A stretch of DNA of 64,000 nt from Flammeovirgaceae bacterium SG7u.111 (GCA_034044135.1 CP139021.1:5409635-5473634), one strand, 5' to 3'. Positions 44,533 through 53,509 are shown, counted from the stretch's first letter. Numbers and translations: made by a program. The notes: generated from the sequence alone by a model not told the origin.

Positions 44533-44559
44533 TAGAGACGCCCGACTCGGGCGTCTCTA
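44533..44559. terminator. bidirectional 12-bp hairpin between convergent genes
   Basis: TAGAGACGCCCG (44533-44544) and its perfect complement (44548-44559) with an ACT loop. T tract on the plus side at about 44566-44573. It shares the CTCTAC edge with the palindromes at 26956 and 35405. Confidence 0.8.
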
Positions 44560-44583
44560 CAAGTAGTTTTTTACAGATTAAAC

Positions 44584-47190
44584 CTAATAACTATCCACCA
44601 AAGTCATCACTTTCAAGTCTTCTTTGAAAGCTGCCAAATCACTTGCCGCAGATTTTGGGATACTTAGGGTGACTTCACTGCCGGGGAGCAAATCGAAATA
44701 GTTGTCGGAAAAGTTGGCGGTGGAGCTGGTGTAGAGGTACACGTCCTTGGCAAGCTTCTTGGTTTTTACCGTCACCTCAAACTGGTCGACTGCTTCTTTC
44801 ACTTCATAGCTCAAATCCGGGTTAGGCAAAGCCAAATCTTTGGGTGGCGCAAAGAAATGGATGTTTTGGTTCAGCACTTTATCGCCTTGTACCAACTCGC
44901 CAACTACAAACACTGTCTTTTTATTCTTACCTTTCAGCAGCTTATTTTGCATCAATTCAATATAAACTTCGCTAGTGTTTTCCTTCACGGTGATGGCTTT
45001 TCCTACTTCTTCCAACTTGTTTCCTTCAAAGTCCATCAATGTTAATTTCAATTCCGCTTCTACAGGTTCTAGCAAATCGGAAATCACAAAAGCTTTCAAG
45101 CTATCATCGGTGTATTCGTAAGAAACCAGCAGGTCTTCAAAAGCTTTTTTAGTGCGATAGTGCAAGGCTTTCCACTTGCCATAATAATCGATGCTCGACC
45201 AAGATGCCACCGGCCAGCAATCGTTGATCTGCCAGTACAACGAACCCATGCAATGCTTCCTATTTCGGCGATGGGCTTCCATACCAAAACCTATTCCCTT
45301 GGCTTGCAATAGGTGGCTCACGTACAAGAAGGATTCAAAATTTTTGGGTTGTTTGTAATGCCTCACCAAGTATTCTTCAATGGTCACATTGCCAATGGTA
45401 GAGCGCTGATGCGATTCCATCACTTCCGAATATACATCGTGGTCTTCGGGAGCGGTATATTTTTGCACGGTAGAGAAATCGGGAAAGGATTGGAAACCAA
45501 ACTCAGACATAAAGCGAGGCATCACGGTTTCATAGTTTTTGAAAGGTTCTTTGCCCCACCAAACGCCCCAGTAGTGCATGTCTCCAGCCGTTCTTGTTGC
45601 AGATTCTGGAACGCCCATCGAAGTACTTGGAGAGGAAGCCCAATACCTTCGGTCCCCATCGAATTCTGCTACAGCTTCAGGAAGAACCTTGTGAAAAATA
45701 TCTTGGTACGATTTCCAAATCTTATCCGCCACTTCTTGGGACTGCTCTTCAATCATCTGATTTTTCCAGCCCCAGCCTTCCCAAGCAGCCAAAATCTCGT
45801 TGTTCCCACACCAAAGGGCAATAGATGGATGATTTCGGAGGCGTTTTACATTGTCTATAGCTTCTTGCTTCACATTTTCTAGAAATGCTTCATCGCCGGG
45901 GAACATGGCGCAGGCAAACATAAAATCTTGCCAAACGAGCAGCCCTTTTTCATCGCATTTCTCGTAAAAAACATCGTTTTCGTAAACTCCACCGCCCCAA
46001 ACCCGGACCATATTCATGTTGGCATCTACGGCAGACTGCAAGGTTTGCTCGTAGCGCTCATCCGTCACACGGGTGAGAAACAGGTCGAGGGGAATGTAGT
46101 TTACCCCTTTCATAAATACCGGATGCCCGTTCACTTCAAAATAGAACGAAGTCCCTATTTCATCAGGCTCGGTCACCAACTTTACCGTTCTGAGTCCAAT
46201 ACGCTTTTTGCCCGAATCGGCTACGTTTTTATTAGTCAACTTCACTTCTACATCGTACAAGTATTGCTCGCCCATTCCGTTGGGCCACCACCTTTTGGGG
46301 TCAAGAATTTCAAAAGGGATACTAAGCTTATTTGCACCAGTCACTAGCTTTACTGCCTCAGTCTTTATACTTTTCCCATTCACCATTATCTCTACAGAAG
46401 CATCTTCAGAAGCAGATAGCGATGAAACCTCCACATGTGCGAGCATCGATGCTTTTTCACCCAGTTCCTTTTGCTGGATAAAAATATCTTCTATTTCAAA
46501 ACCGTTCCAAGCCTTCAAGTTGATCGGTCGCCAAACGCCAGAGGTCACAAAGCGAGGCCCCCAGTCCCAACCGAAATGGTAGCCAGCTTTTCGGGTGTAC
46601 ACGCTCACGTACTTCCCATCTGGAACGTTCCCGATCTCTGCCAAATCGTTGTTGGAAACTGGGATTTTGTAATCGTACCCATCGTACTTTTCCAAGCCGA
46701 TGGTGATAGGTGATTCAAAAAGGATGCGCAAGGTATTTTCGCCTTCTTTGAGCAAGGGCTTACAATCGGCGGTGTACTCCCTAAACATGTTGTCGGTTTT
46801 GATAAGCAGCGAATCGTTCAGATATACGCTTGCATAGGTATCTAGCCCCAAAAACTCCAAGGCAACCTTATCTTTGGAAAGTACCTCGGCAGATACACTA
46901 AAGCTAGTTTGGTACTCCCAATCCTCCTTGTCTATCCATTGCAAGTCGTGCTCATTGAGCCGGTAATAAGGATCTTCAATCTCATTGTTGTTTAGCAAAT
47001 CGGTGTGTACCGTACCAGGCACTGTCGCAGACGACCAAGTGTCGTTGCCTACATTTCTAAACTGCCAATTCTGATTGAGTTCCATAGTAAAAGGAGTTGA
47101 GGGAGAGCTGCCCGACTGGCAACCCCAATTAAAAAGTGCGCTTATTGCCAAAATAAGCAAGTTCAAGTTCTTCTTCATGTTGAATTTCAT
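44584..47190 (-). CDS. GH2 beta-mannosidase lipoprotein
   Basis: An 868-residue protein of the exo-beta-mannosidase type, lipidated at NWGC. It opens with the sugar-binding domain (NWQFRNVGND, SATVPGTVHTDLL, the classic start of this family), then an Ig-like domain and the TIM barrel with ALWCGNNEIL (acid/base Glu after Asn) and MSEFGFQSFPDF (nucleophile Glu). The standard dyad makes a useful comparison with the altered one at 12253-14778. It is a single gene, likely acting on mannan or mannose-containing oligosaccharides. Confidence 0.92.
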   Translation of the reverse strand: MKFNMKKNLNLLILAISALFNWGCQSGSSPSTPFTMELNQNWQFRNVGNDTWSSATVPGTVHTDLLNNNEIEDPYYRLNEHDLQWIDKEDWEYQTSFSVSAEVLSKDKVALEFLGLDTYASVYLNDSLLIKTDNMFREYTADCKPLLKEGENTLRILFESPITIGLEKYDGYDYKIPVSNNDLAEIGNVPDGKYVSVYTRKAGYHFGWDWGPRFVTSGVWRPINLKAWNGFEIEDIFIQQKELGEKASMLAHVEVSSLSASEDASVEIMVNGKSIKTEAVKLVTGANKLSIPFEILDPKRWWPNGMGEQYLYDVEVKLTNKNVADSGKKRIGLRTVKLVTEPDEIGTSFYFEVNGHPVFMKGVNYIPLDLFLTRVTDERYEQTLQSAVDANMNMVRVWGGGVYENDVFYEKCDEKGLLVWQDFMFACAMFPGDEAFLENVKQEAIDNVKRLRNHPSIALWCGNNEILAAWEGWGWKNQMIEEQSQEVADKIWKSYQDIFHKVLPEAVAEFDGDRRYWASSPSTSMGVPESATRTAGDMHYWGVWWGKEPFKNYETVMPRFMSEFGFQSFPDFSTVQKYTAPEDHDVYSEVMESHQRSTIGNVTIEEYLVRHYKQPKNFESFLYVSHLLQAKGIGFGMEAHRRNRKHCMGSLYWQINDCWPVASWSSIDYYGKWKALHYRTKKAFEDLLVSYEYTDDSLKAFVISDLLEPVEAELKLTLMDFEGNKLEEVGKAITVKENTSEVYIELMQNKLLKGKNKKTVFVVGELVQGDKVLNQNIHFFAPPKDLALPNPDLSYEVKEAVDQFEVTVKTKKLAKDVYLYTSSTANFSDNYFDLLPGSEVTLSIPKSAASDLAAFKEDLKVMTLVDSY

Positions 47191-47620
47191 TAATCGTTAA
47201 AAACACACAAGCTTACCTTGACCTGGGAATCAGAAAACTTATGTTGGTTAGTAATGGTGATTTTAAAAAAAATATACCCTGTTAAAAGTATAGGATTTTG
47301 TAAAAAAAAACGCTCCTGCAATTTATAGTGAAAAAGGGGGGAATTCAAGGGAGTTGATAACCTGATGATGAGATAATTTGATAGCTTGTGTCGCCATAAC
47401 CTGCTATTCGTAGAGTTTTCCTCTCCACGAATAAAAAAAATAGTCAATCTCCCGATTGACACATTGAAAGGCAGTAGGGCTAGATTCTGCCCACAAGGGT
47501 TTCGCAAATCAGGAGATTTGCCAGAGAAATATTTCTGAGCTAACTCTCAGAAGAACGGGGCTGATGTTACGGGCTTTTACCCGAAATATTATCTGCAAGT
47601 TGTTTGCAGCATCCTTCTTT
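47191..47620. other. intergenic region holding a five-hairpin repeat
   Basis: The repeat 47405-47556 fills the middle. No gene is credible here: the 105-residue minus-strand frame across it is a translation of the repeat. Confidence 0.65.
47405..47556. repeat. dispersed structured repeat family 2, copy A
   Basis: Five consecutive stems: TATTCGT/ACGAATA (47405-47411, 47427-47433), GTCAATC/GATTGAC (47443-47449, 47454-47460), GGCAG/CTGCC (47470-47474, 47487-47491), GCAAATC/GATTTGC (47504-47510, 47515-47521) and TTCTGAG/CTCAGAA (47533-47539, 47546-47552). The order is kept in copy B at 48232; copy C at 52737 has the last two. Confidence 0.9.
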
Positions 47621-48172
47621 TTATTCGTTTCTTAATTTATCTCTTACTTCCATCAATGCATATCCCAATAAATTCAAACCTCTCCAATTAATTGGATTTT
47701 CTATACCTTTATCTCCGTTCTTCATGCCTATTCCCCAAATTTTATCGTATGGACTTGCTTCCACTAAAACTTTATCTCCCGTTCCATCTAAGTATTTCCA
47801 CAATTCTTTATTTTGTTTGAATTTCAGATAGTTTCCGTTTTTCACTATTCTTTCTCTATTTTCTATCCAATTCTTTCCCTCAAAATTTTTGACTTTTCTT
47901 CCAAGGCTCTTTGCTTCTTTCGGTGAATTACAATTCAATATTTTTTCAAGAATTGTTTTATCTCTAAACAGCTTGGCTTTTTCAGCCATCATCCAATGCT
48001 CGGCTGTTAAATATTTTATTCCATCGTATTCAAATTCTCTTTCGTACCATTGGCTTAAACATGACATCCCTATCTGACCGTCTTTTCTCGGTTGATGTCC
48101 CCAAAAAAATAAATATTCAACTCCTCCATCATTACTATATTTTTCCTTCATCCAATCTTTGTCATATTTCAT
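47621..48172 (-). CDS. NADAR family protein (YbiA-like, DUF1768)
   Basis: A 183-residue member of the NADAR superfamily. Seen: YLFFWGH, CLSQWYEREFEYDGIKYLTA, EHWMMAEKAKLF, and near the C-terminus the W/G-rich active-site segment DKIWGIGM with NWRGLNLLGYALMEVRD. Relatives act on riboflavin-pathway intermediates by N-glycosidic cleavage (YbiA) or remove ADP-ribose from DNA bases as antitoxin partners. The gene is bracketed by direct copies of the family-2 repeat, about 60 bases on each side, like a captured cassette. Confidence 0.9.
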   Translation of the reverse strand: MKYDKDWMKEKYSNDGGVEYLFFWGHQPRKDGQIGMSCLSQWYEREFEYDGIKYLTAEHWMMAEKAKLFRDKTILEKILNCNSPKEAKSLGRKVKNFEGKNWIENRERIVKNGNYLKFKQNKELWKYLDGTGDKVLVEASPYDKIWGIGMKNGDKGIENPINWRGLNLLGYALMEVRDKLRNE

Positions 48173-48547
48173 GGTCTTATTTTTTATGGTTGCTATTTCA
48201 ATGTGAATCTAAGGGGCGTCCCCGACTTGATATTCGTAGAGTTTTTCCTCTCCACAAATATAAAAAATAGTCAATATCCCGATTGACACATTGAAAGGCA
48301 GTAGGGCTAGATTCTGCCCACAAGGGTTTCCCAAATCGGGAGATTTTCCAGAGAAGTACTTCTGAGAAGACGCTACGCTAACTCTCAGAAGTATAGGGTG
48401 AATGCCAACGGTCTCGTGTATGAGCAGTAGTGGGCTTTATACAACTACTTTACGAAATACAATATACTTTAATAAAATGAAAAAAAACGGTTCAAGCTGG
48501 AACTCAAACCGCTATATTGCTTATACACATTATTGTGTGCTATGCTT
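48173..48547. other. intergenic region with the second family-2 repeat
   Basis: Apart from the repeat at 48232-48393 and an AT-rich stretch downstream of the epimerase gene, nothing else is visible. Confidence 0.6.
48232..48393. repeat. dispersed structured repeat family 2, copy B
   Basis: Follows copy A almost base for base, in the same orientation, from TATTCGTAGAG to CTCTCAGAAG. It carries an extra ACGCTACGCTAAC-type insert in the loop of the last stem, which copy C also has and copy A lacks. Confidence 0.9.
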
Positions 48548-49216
48548 TTATCCTTTTATTTTGGCAATCTTATTTATATCAGCACCTTCTAGATGCTTTA
48601 AGGATTGCGGGTTATTGTATAAATTAATCATTGCGCGTCCAATTCTAGAAGTGGTGGTTACTGACTTCATTCTTTTTAATAAAGGAAAAATTGGTTTAGT
48701 GATAACATAGAAAAAATTGTACAGTTTAGTTTTAGATTTTACACCACGTTCAGGTAAAATAGCTCCTGGTCTAAACACATAAGCATCCTTAAAACCTTTG
48801 TTTAAAATAAAATTTTCGGTTTTGCCTTTTACTCTTGCCCACATTGAGTTACCTTGCTCAGAACTGTCTGTTCCTGCACCTGAAACATATGTAAAAAGTA
48901 TATTAGGATTTACATTATAAATTGCATTAGCTAGTGCTTCAGAAATTGTATAAGTGAGTTTATAATACCTTTCTTCAGATATACCAGCTGATGATACACC
49001 CATACAATGAAAACAAGCATCATAGTATTTAAAGACTGCTTTAATGTTGCTAAAATTTGTAAAATCCTTGTGTAAAATCTCTTTTATCTTGGGATGAGAA
49101 ATGTCAATTGAGTTCCTGTTGATTAATAAAATTTTTTCAATTGTTGAATCATCGATGCATTCCAACAACACACCCTTACCAACCATACCAGTTGAACCTG
49201 TTAATATAACTTTCAT
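48548..49216 (-). CDS. atypical SDR / NAD(P)-binding protein (NmrA/epimerase-like)
   Basis: A 222-residue Rossmann protein. TGSTGMVGKGVLLE is the glycine-rich nucleotide site; then FHCMGVSSAG, FTYVSGAGTDSS and RPGAIL, typical of the small, atypical SDR group often annotated NAD-dependent epimerase. The group often lacks the full catalytic triad; here the tyrosine of YxxxK is not obvious. It is the last gene of the six-gene operon. Confidence 0.8.
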   Translation of the reverse strand: MKVILTGSTGMVGKGVLLECIDDSTIEKILLINRNSIDISHPKIKEILHKDFTNFSNIKAVFKYYDACFHCMGVSSAGISEERYYKLTYTISEALANAIYNVNPNILFTYVSGAGTDSSEQGNSMWARVKGKTENFILNKGFKDAYVFRPGAILPERGVKSKTKLYNFFYVITKPIFPLLKRMKSVTTTSRIGRAMINLYNNPQSLKHLEGADINKIAKIKG

Positions 49217-49223
49217 AACTTAG

Positions 49224-49589
49224 TTATTCGTTTTTATGTTCGGAAACTTCAACCATAACTACCCGAATAGAGCCAGGTTTAAAAAGGTTCATTTCGTCTT
49301 CATTAATCTTTGCCTGAATTTCCGTGTTATTAATATCTTCTCGAAATTGATTGAATGCCTCTGGATCTGACCAAATAGATTCTGTTACTACATCATATTC
49401 TAATTCTCCTGAAAAGCCTTGAGGGTAAATTATCTGGTTACCCAGAAGAAAATTTCTTCTTATGGTGCATTTTTTTAAAATAGGAAGAAGTTCAACACAT
49501 AAAGGTGTATGTTGATTTGTATAGTAGTTTGCAAAATCTTCGTGCGACATTCCGTCTTTTCGCTTTGCGAAGGTTAAATATTTCACCAT
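49224..49589 (-). CDS. EthD-domain (dimeric alpha-beta barrel) protein
   Basis: A 121-residue protein with the EthD pattern: KRKDGMSHEDFANYYTNQHTP at the start, the VTESIWSDPEAF middle strand-helix, and MNLFKPGSIRVVMVEV at the end. EthD proteins are small cofactor-free oxidoreductase or accessory proteins in degradative pathways. It starts 18 bases after the regulator and is followed by the NmrA-like gene after 7. Confidence 0.8.
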   Translation of the reverse strand: MVKYLTFAKRKDGMSHEDFANYYTNQHTPLCVELLPILKKCTIRRNFLLGNQIIYPQGFSGELEYDVVTESIWSDPEAFNQFREDINNTEIQAKINEDEMNLFKPGSIRVVMVEVSEHKNE

Positions 49590-49607
49590 TGATTTTTTAT
49601 TTTAGAA

Positions 49608-50513
49608 TTAATTTAATTGTCTGTATTTATTTGGTGACATACCAACTTTCTTTTTAAAAAGGGTTCCGAATGACTGTGGATACTCAAAACCTAAATCGTA
49701 AGCAATACCACTTACGGATGCATTTGATGACAATAATAGATTTTTAGCTTTTTCAATAAGGTGAGAATGGATATGCTCTTGCGTATTCTTTCCTGTCTCT
49801 TTTTTCAGTAAATCACTCAAATAGTTTGGCGAAAGATTCACTTGGTCTGCACAAAATTTTACAGTTGGAATCCCTTGTTGTATGGAATTGTCCGTATTAA
49901 AAAAATTCACCAATAATTCTTCTATTTTTTCTACAACATCTTGTTGGTGTGTACTACGGGTATAAAATTGACGGTCGTAAAATCTATTGCAATAGTTGAG
50001 TAATAATTCCAAATTAGATACAATTACGGTTTGACTATGCTTGTCTATATTTTGCTGACATTCGTCTTCTATTGCATCTATGCATCGTGAGATTTTTTCC
50101 TTTTCCTTTTCCGATAGATGTAACGCTTCATTGGACTTATAAGAAAAGAAACCATATGATTTTATGTTTTTGCCTAAATCAGATTTTTGAATTAAATCTG
50201 AATGAAAGTATAATGCCCAACCGTTTTCATTTAATGTTTCAGGTTGTTTTTTTGCTTCGAATACTTGTCCAGGAGAACTAAAGACCAACGTTCCTTCTTC
50301 AAAATCGTAGTATTGTCTGCCATACTGAAGTTCACAATTCTCGAATTTTAAAGAAATCATATAAAAATCCCAAATGTATTTTTGATTGAACAGCTCTTTA
50401 GAGAGTTTCACATCTTTCATATTAACCAATGAAATTGCCGGATGCATAGGCTTGTTCAATCCTAAAAGGTGATGCATCTGACTAATTGATTTTATTTCTC
50501 TAAATTCTTTCAT
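49608..50513 (-). CDS. AraC-family transcriptional regulator
   Basis: A 301-residue protein. The N-terminal about 180 residues form a cupin-like sensing domain; the C-terminal region (about 205-301) carries the two helix-turn-helix motifs of AraC: VKFCADQVNLSPNYLSDLLK and VSGIAYDLGFEYPQSFGTLF, with KKKVGMSPNKYR at the end. It lies inside the operon, so it probably regulates the operon itself. Confidence 0.92.
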   Translation of the reverse strand: MKEFREIKSISQMHHLLGLNKPMHPAISLVNMKDVKLSKELFNQKYIWDFYMISLKFENCELQYGRQYYDFEEGTLVFSSPGQVFEAKKQPETLNENGWALYFHSDLIQKSDLGKNIKSYGFFSYKSNEALHLSEKEKEKISRCIDAIEDECQQNIDKHSQTVIVSNLELLLNYCNRFYDRQFYTRSTHQQDVVEKIEELLVNFFNTDNSIQQGIPTVKFCADQVNLSPNYLSDLLKKETGKNTQEHIHSHLIEKAKNLLLSSNASVSGIAYDLGFEYPQSFGTLFKKKVGMSPNKYRQLN

Positions 50514-50556
50514 CTTGTTAATATAATGATTTACATATCAGATTTCTTTGAATAAA

Positions 50557-50961
50557 TTACCCGAAAAACACATCATTTGCGTGCATGGTATCCATATATT
50601 CTTTCCATGTACAAACCTTTCCGTCTTTAATTTCCATTAGAATATGAAAATGGTTGTTGTACGTTTTACCACTAATATGCTTTCCAAGAGATTCAGCTTC
50701 AATGGCAACCCGACTACCTTCTACTGTCATGCCTTTTGCAGTAAGGCTTAGTCCTTGAGGAAAACCTTCTCTTGTTCTTTTACCAGCTACAATTACAAAA
50801 TCTTTGGTATGTGTGCCTGAAATTGGCATACTACCAGCTACCCAGACAACAGCATCTTCTGCAAAAACTTCATTTACATATTCCCAATTATCATTACTAA
50901 TTGCTTCTATTACTTTCTGTGCTAACACTCTATTAGCTTCAGTGCTTTTTAAATTCTCCAT
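50557..50961 (-). CDS. SnoaL-like NTF2-fold protein
   Basis: A 134-residue protein from the ATG at 50961; an in-frame ATG at 50994 would add 11 residues (MNNFLIKNLIK) but the first residues ENLKSTEANRVLAQ look like the normal start. The NTF2 pattern is complete: helix QKVIEAISNDNWEYVNEVFAED, then FHILMEIKDGKVCTWKEYMDT. The fold is shared by isomerases, hydratases and dehydratases in polyketide and steroid pathways. It is the third gene of the operon. Confidence 0.75.
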   Translation of the reverse strand: MENLKSTEANRVLAQKVIEAISNDNWEYVNEVFAEDAVVWVAGSMPISGTHTKDFVIVAGKRTREGFPQGLSLTAKGMTVEGSRVAIEAESLGKHISGKTYNNHFHILMEIKDGKVCTWKEYMDTMHANDVFFG

Positions 50962-51001
50962 TTTAATTAGATTTTTTATTAAAAAATTGTTCAATTTAAT
51001 T

Positions 51002-51946
51002 TTACAACCATTGGTTCAATGCCTTTACTGTAATTTGTTCAAGCTTTTCTCTTTTTGATTCTATTTGAGCTTCGCTATGAGGTGGCGTAATTTGGTCTTC
51101 TGCTACATATACTCCTGTAACGTCTTTATATTCAGATGATATGGCTAGTCTTACGATTCTGTCTGCACCAACTTCGGTTGGTGATGCCATAATATTCATC
51201 ATAAATTGCATTAGTTTCGCTCCTCCTTTCAGGTGTCGCAATAAGTTCGATTTGATGTATCCAGGATAAAGGTAATTTACCGAGACACCGCTGTTTTTAA
51301 GTCTTTCAGCTAAATCAATGGAAAACATATTCAATGATAGTTTGGATGCGGAATAATTATCATCGGTATCAAAATCAGATTGTTTTTCAATTTCATCGAA
51401 GTTTATTTTTTCCAAAAAATCGGTGTTCGTAGTAATATTCACTATGCGAGCGGATGCTGATTCCTTCAGCCTTTCTAATAGCAGATTGGTTAAAAGGTAT
51501 GGCGCTAAATAATTGATAGCCCAATTCAATTCAAAACCATCTTTACTAACTGCTTTATCGGTAGAATTAATCCCTGCACAATTTACCAGAACATCTATGT
51601 TGTCGTATTTCTTTAAAATACGATTGGCACAATCTTTTACACTGCTCATAGATACCAAATCACAATCTTCAAAATCTATTCTATTTTGCCTTTTAGGCAA
51701 CTTCAATTCTTCGATTTGTTTCTGGACTTTTTGGGGATTTCGTGCTAACAAAACAATATTTGCATTCATTTTATAAAGCATTTCAACGGCTACCCTTCCT
51801 ATGCCGTCTGTTCCACCTGTGAGGACAATGGTTTTCCCGGACAAATTTTTATCTGACTCAGGAATTGCATATTTAGGATTGGCTTTTTTTCGTTGAGGAA
51901 GAAACAGTTTGAGTAAAATACGTGTCTTTGCATTTACTAATTTCAT
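51002..51946 (-). CDS. short-chain dehydrogenase/reductase
   Basis: A 314-residue NAD(P)-dependent oxidoreductase. The ATG at 51946 puts the start 2 bases after the preceding stop; the longer frame (52030) would overlap the upstream gene by 82 bases. Seen: TGGTDGIGR (cofactor site), LVNCAGIN, the catalytic YSASK (tyrosine and lysine) and YPGYI. It resembles the retinol-dehydrogenase/WW-domain-oxidoreductase type (longer than classical SDRs by an N-terminal hydrophobic leader). Substrate unknown. Confidence 0.88.
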   Translation of the reverse strand: MKLVNAKTRILLKLFLPQRKKANPKYAIPESDKNLSGKTIVLTGGTDGIGRVAVEMLYKMNANIVLLARNPQKVQKQIEELKLPKRQNRIDFEDCDLVSMSSVKDCANRILKKYDNIDVLVNCAGINSTDKAVSKDGFELNWAINYLAPYLLTNLLLERLKESASARIVNITTNTDFLEKINFDEIEKQSDFDTDDNYSASKLSLNMFSIDLAERLKNSGVSVNYLYPGYIKSNLLRHLKGGAKLMQFMMNIMASPTEVGADRIVRLAISSEYKDVTGVYVAEDQITPPHSEAQIESKREKLEQITVKALNQWL

Positions 51947-51948
51947 AG

Positions 51949-52416
51949 TTAGGTATTTATATTGTGATAAGAATTGTACCCCTTCTCCCATACAGGAAGT
52001 TGTGATTTCATTCTTGATTTTAGAAACCATTTAAAAAACCAACCTGTACCGAAATATTTTGGCTCAAAGCTTCCTTTGTATTTCCATATCATTCCGCCAT
52101 TATTGGATTCGTAGAAAAATTCGCCTCTGTATTTATTTACAGGCATACCCCCTTCGTGTACAGCATAACTGAAATAATTTGGTGGGTCGAAACCAACAAT
52201 ATTTTCGGTAAGATTTATATCTCCAATCAAAATTTTTCTTACAGCTCCCAAGCCTTGTGGGTGGTCTGTTCCTTCTGTAACGACAACAACTTCTCCCGCC
52301 ATAATTTCGGATTGAGAATACCATTTGTAGTCAACGAAAAACTCCCAGAATTTTTGAAGTTCTATATTTGGATAGAAGTGTGAAAGTTCGAAAGAAACTA
52401 ATTTTGAATTTGCCAT
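51949..52416 (-). CDS. SRPBCC / polyketide cyclase-like protein
   Basis: A 155-residue START-like protein: FELSHFYPNIELQKFWEFF (N-terminal strand and helix), a central VVVVTEGTDHPQGLGAVRKI turn, and MIWKYKGSFEPKYFG. The fold has a hydrophobic cavity that binds lipids or polyketide-like ligands. It is the first gene of the six-gene operon. No enzymatic residue can be named. Confidence 0.7.
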   Translation of the reverse strand: MANSKLVSFELSHFYPNIELQKFWEFFVDYKWYSQSEIMAGEVVVVTEGTDHPQGLGAVRKILIGDINLTENIVGFDPPNYFSYAVHEGGMPVNKYRGEFFYESNNGGMIWKYKGSFEPKYFGTGWFFKWFLKSRMKSQLPVWEKGYNSYHNINT

Positions 52417-52531
52417 TTCAATTGTTTGTGATTTTATACCACAAAATTGCAGGCTTTTTATTGAAAGGAATTAAGCATATTACTGATTGTTTAAATCAAT
52501 TTACTGTTTTTGTTTTTACAGCTTTGCACAC

Positions 52532-52692
52532 AACATTTGTATATCACAACAATTCCTGATACCCGCCGTATTTGGGTGGGTATCAACCACTGTAGCTGTT
52601 CCACAGCGGCTGTTATTTTTCTTATGTCTTGAATTCCCCTTTCTTGTTTTGAGGAGAAAAAAACACGGTATAAATGTATGAAAAACTTTGTT
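52532..52692. repeat. dispersed repeat family 1, copy 2
   Basis: Matches 31432-31592 in order and spacing, with GATACCC/GGGTATC giving a better stem than copy 1. The interior between CTTATG and CACGGTATAAATGTA is the least conserved part. Confidence 0.85.
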
Positions 52693-52736
52693 GAGAGAGA
52701 CGAAGCTGGTCTTGAATTTTAATGCCAATAAGTTCT

Positions 52737-52833
52737 CCGTAGAGCCACATCCTGCCCACAGAGGTTTTGCAAATCAGGAGATTTTCCAGAGAAATACTTC
52801 TGAGAAAACGCTACGCTAACCCTCAGAAGAACA
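52737..52833. repeat. dispersed structured repeat family 2, copy C (partial)
   Basis: Lacks the first two stems; keeps CTGCCCACAGAGGTTTTGCAA, AAATC/GATTT and TTCTGAG/CTCAGAA with the ACGCTACGCTAAC loop. Confidence 0.85.
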
Positions 52834-52937
52834 GGTAGGAAAATGAATTCTGCATTCCTAAAGGAATCAGTAAATTTAATTTCTAAAAACGTGCACATTG
52901 CATTAACTTCGATGCTAACTGTAAAAAAACAACCAGC

Positions 52938-53440
52938 ATGAATAGTAATTTAAAATATATAGGATACTACCAAATAGCAGGGGTGCTGCTGGAATTGGGA
53001 TAGTGATTTGGGCGCTTCTGGACACAGCCGCCATGGCAGGCACGTCAGTATTATTCTTTTTATTAGCAGTTGCTCTCTACGTATTCTCCATAGTTTGTGG
53101 GCGAAAACTAATAAAAGGTGAAGTAGAAAACGGAGTAAAACTTTCCATAGTCAACCAGTTATTACAGGTTTTAAACATAAATGCTTTTGGAATAATCTAT
53201 AGTTTTTTCGCTGGAATTCAAGCTACTATAGGAGTCGATTTTACTAGTGACCTTTCCTTCAAATTTGGATTTCAACTGGCTGGATTCATGTTCTCTTATG
53301 ACCCTAATCAGACTGATTATATTGTAATGATCAACGTCGTCCCAATTGTCATTATCTATTTGTTAGAGAAATCTAGAGGGGATGAAGAAAATGAAATAAC
53401 CGAAGAACTTCTGGATGTGGAAGAAGAGAATGAATACTAG
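52938..53440 (+). pseudogene. hypothetical membrane protein, frameshifted at a G run
   Basis: From ATG at 52938 the frame reads MNSNLKYIGYYQIAG and then runs into TAG. Adding one G at GGGG (52980-52983) gives GAAGIGIVIWALLDTAAMAG and the rest to 53440 without a stop. The intact product would be about 167 residues with four hydrophobic segments and an acidic C-terminal tail (EENEITEELL). The alternative GTG at 53003 would cut the first helix. Either a real frameshift or an error in a homopolymer. Family not recognised. Confidence 0.6.
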
Positions 53441-53509
53441 TTCTAACATATGTTTTGGATGAAAAACCTTGACCAGTTGCAAAATTTTTCATCCAAAAAC
53501 ATGAAATGC

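Larger units (their letters stand above)
52417..52937. other. intergenic region with family-1 and family-2 repeats
   Basis: Contains the family-1 copy 52532-52692 and the partial family-2 copy 52737-52833. The minus-strand frame 52516-52728 is a translation of the family-1 repeat. Confidence 0.65.

Noticed and set aside
47190-47507. 105-codon minus-strand frame
   Set aside because: It crosses the family-2 repeat and has no recognisable protein pattern.
47405-47556. Family-2 repeat as an integron attC site
   Set aside because: No matching R' and R'' core sites (GTTRRRY/RYYYAAC) at the ends and no integrase gene in the window.
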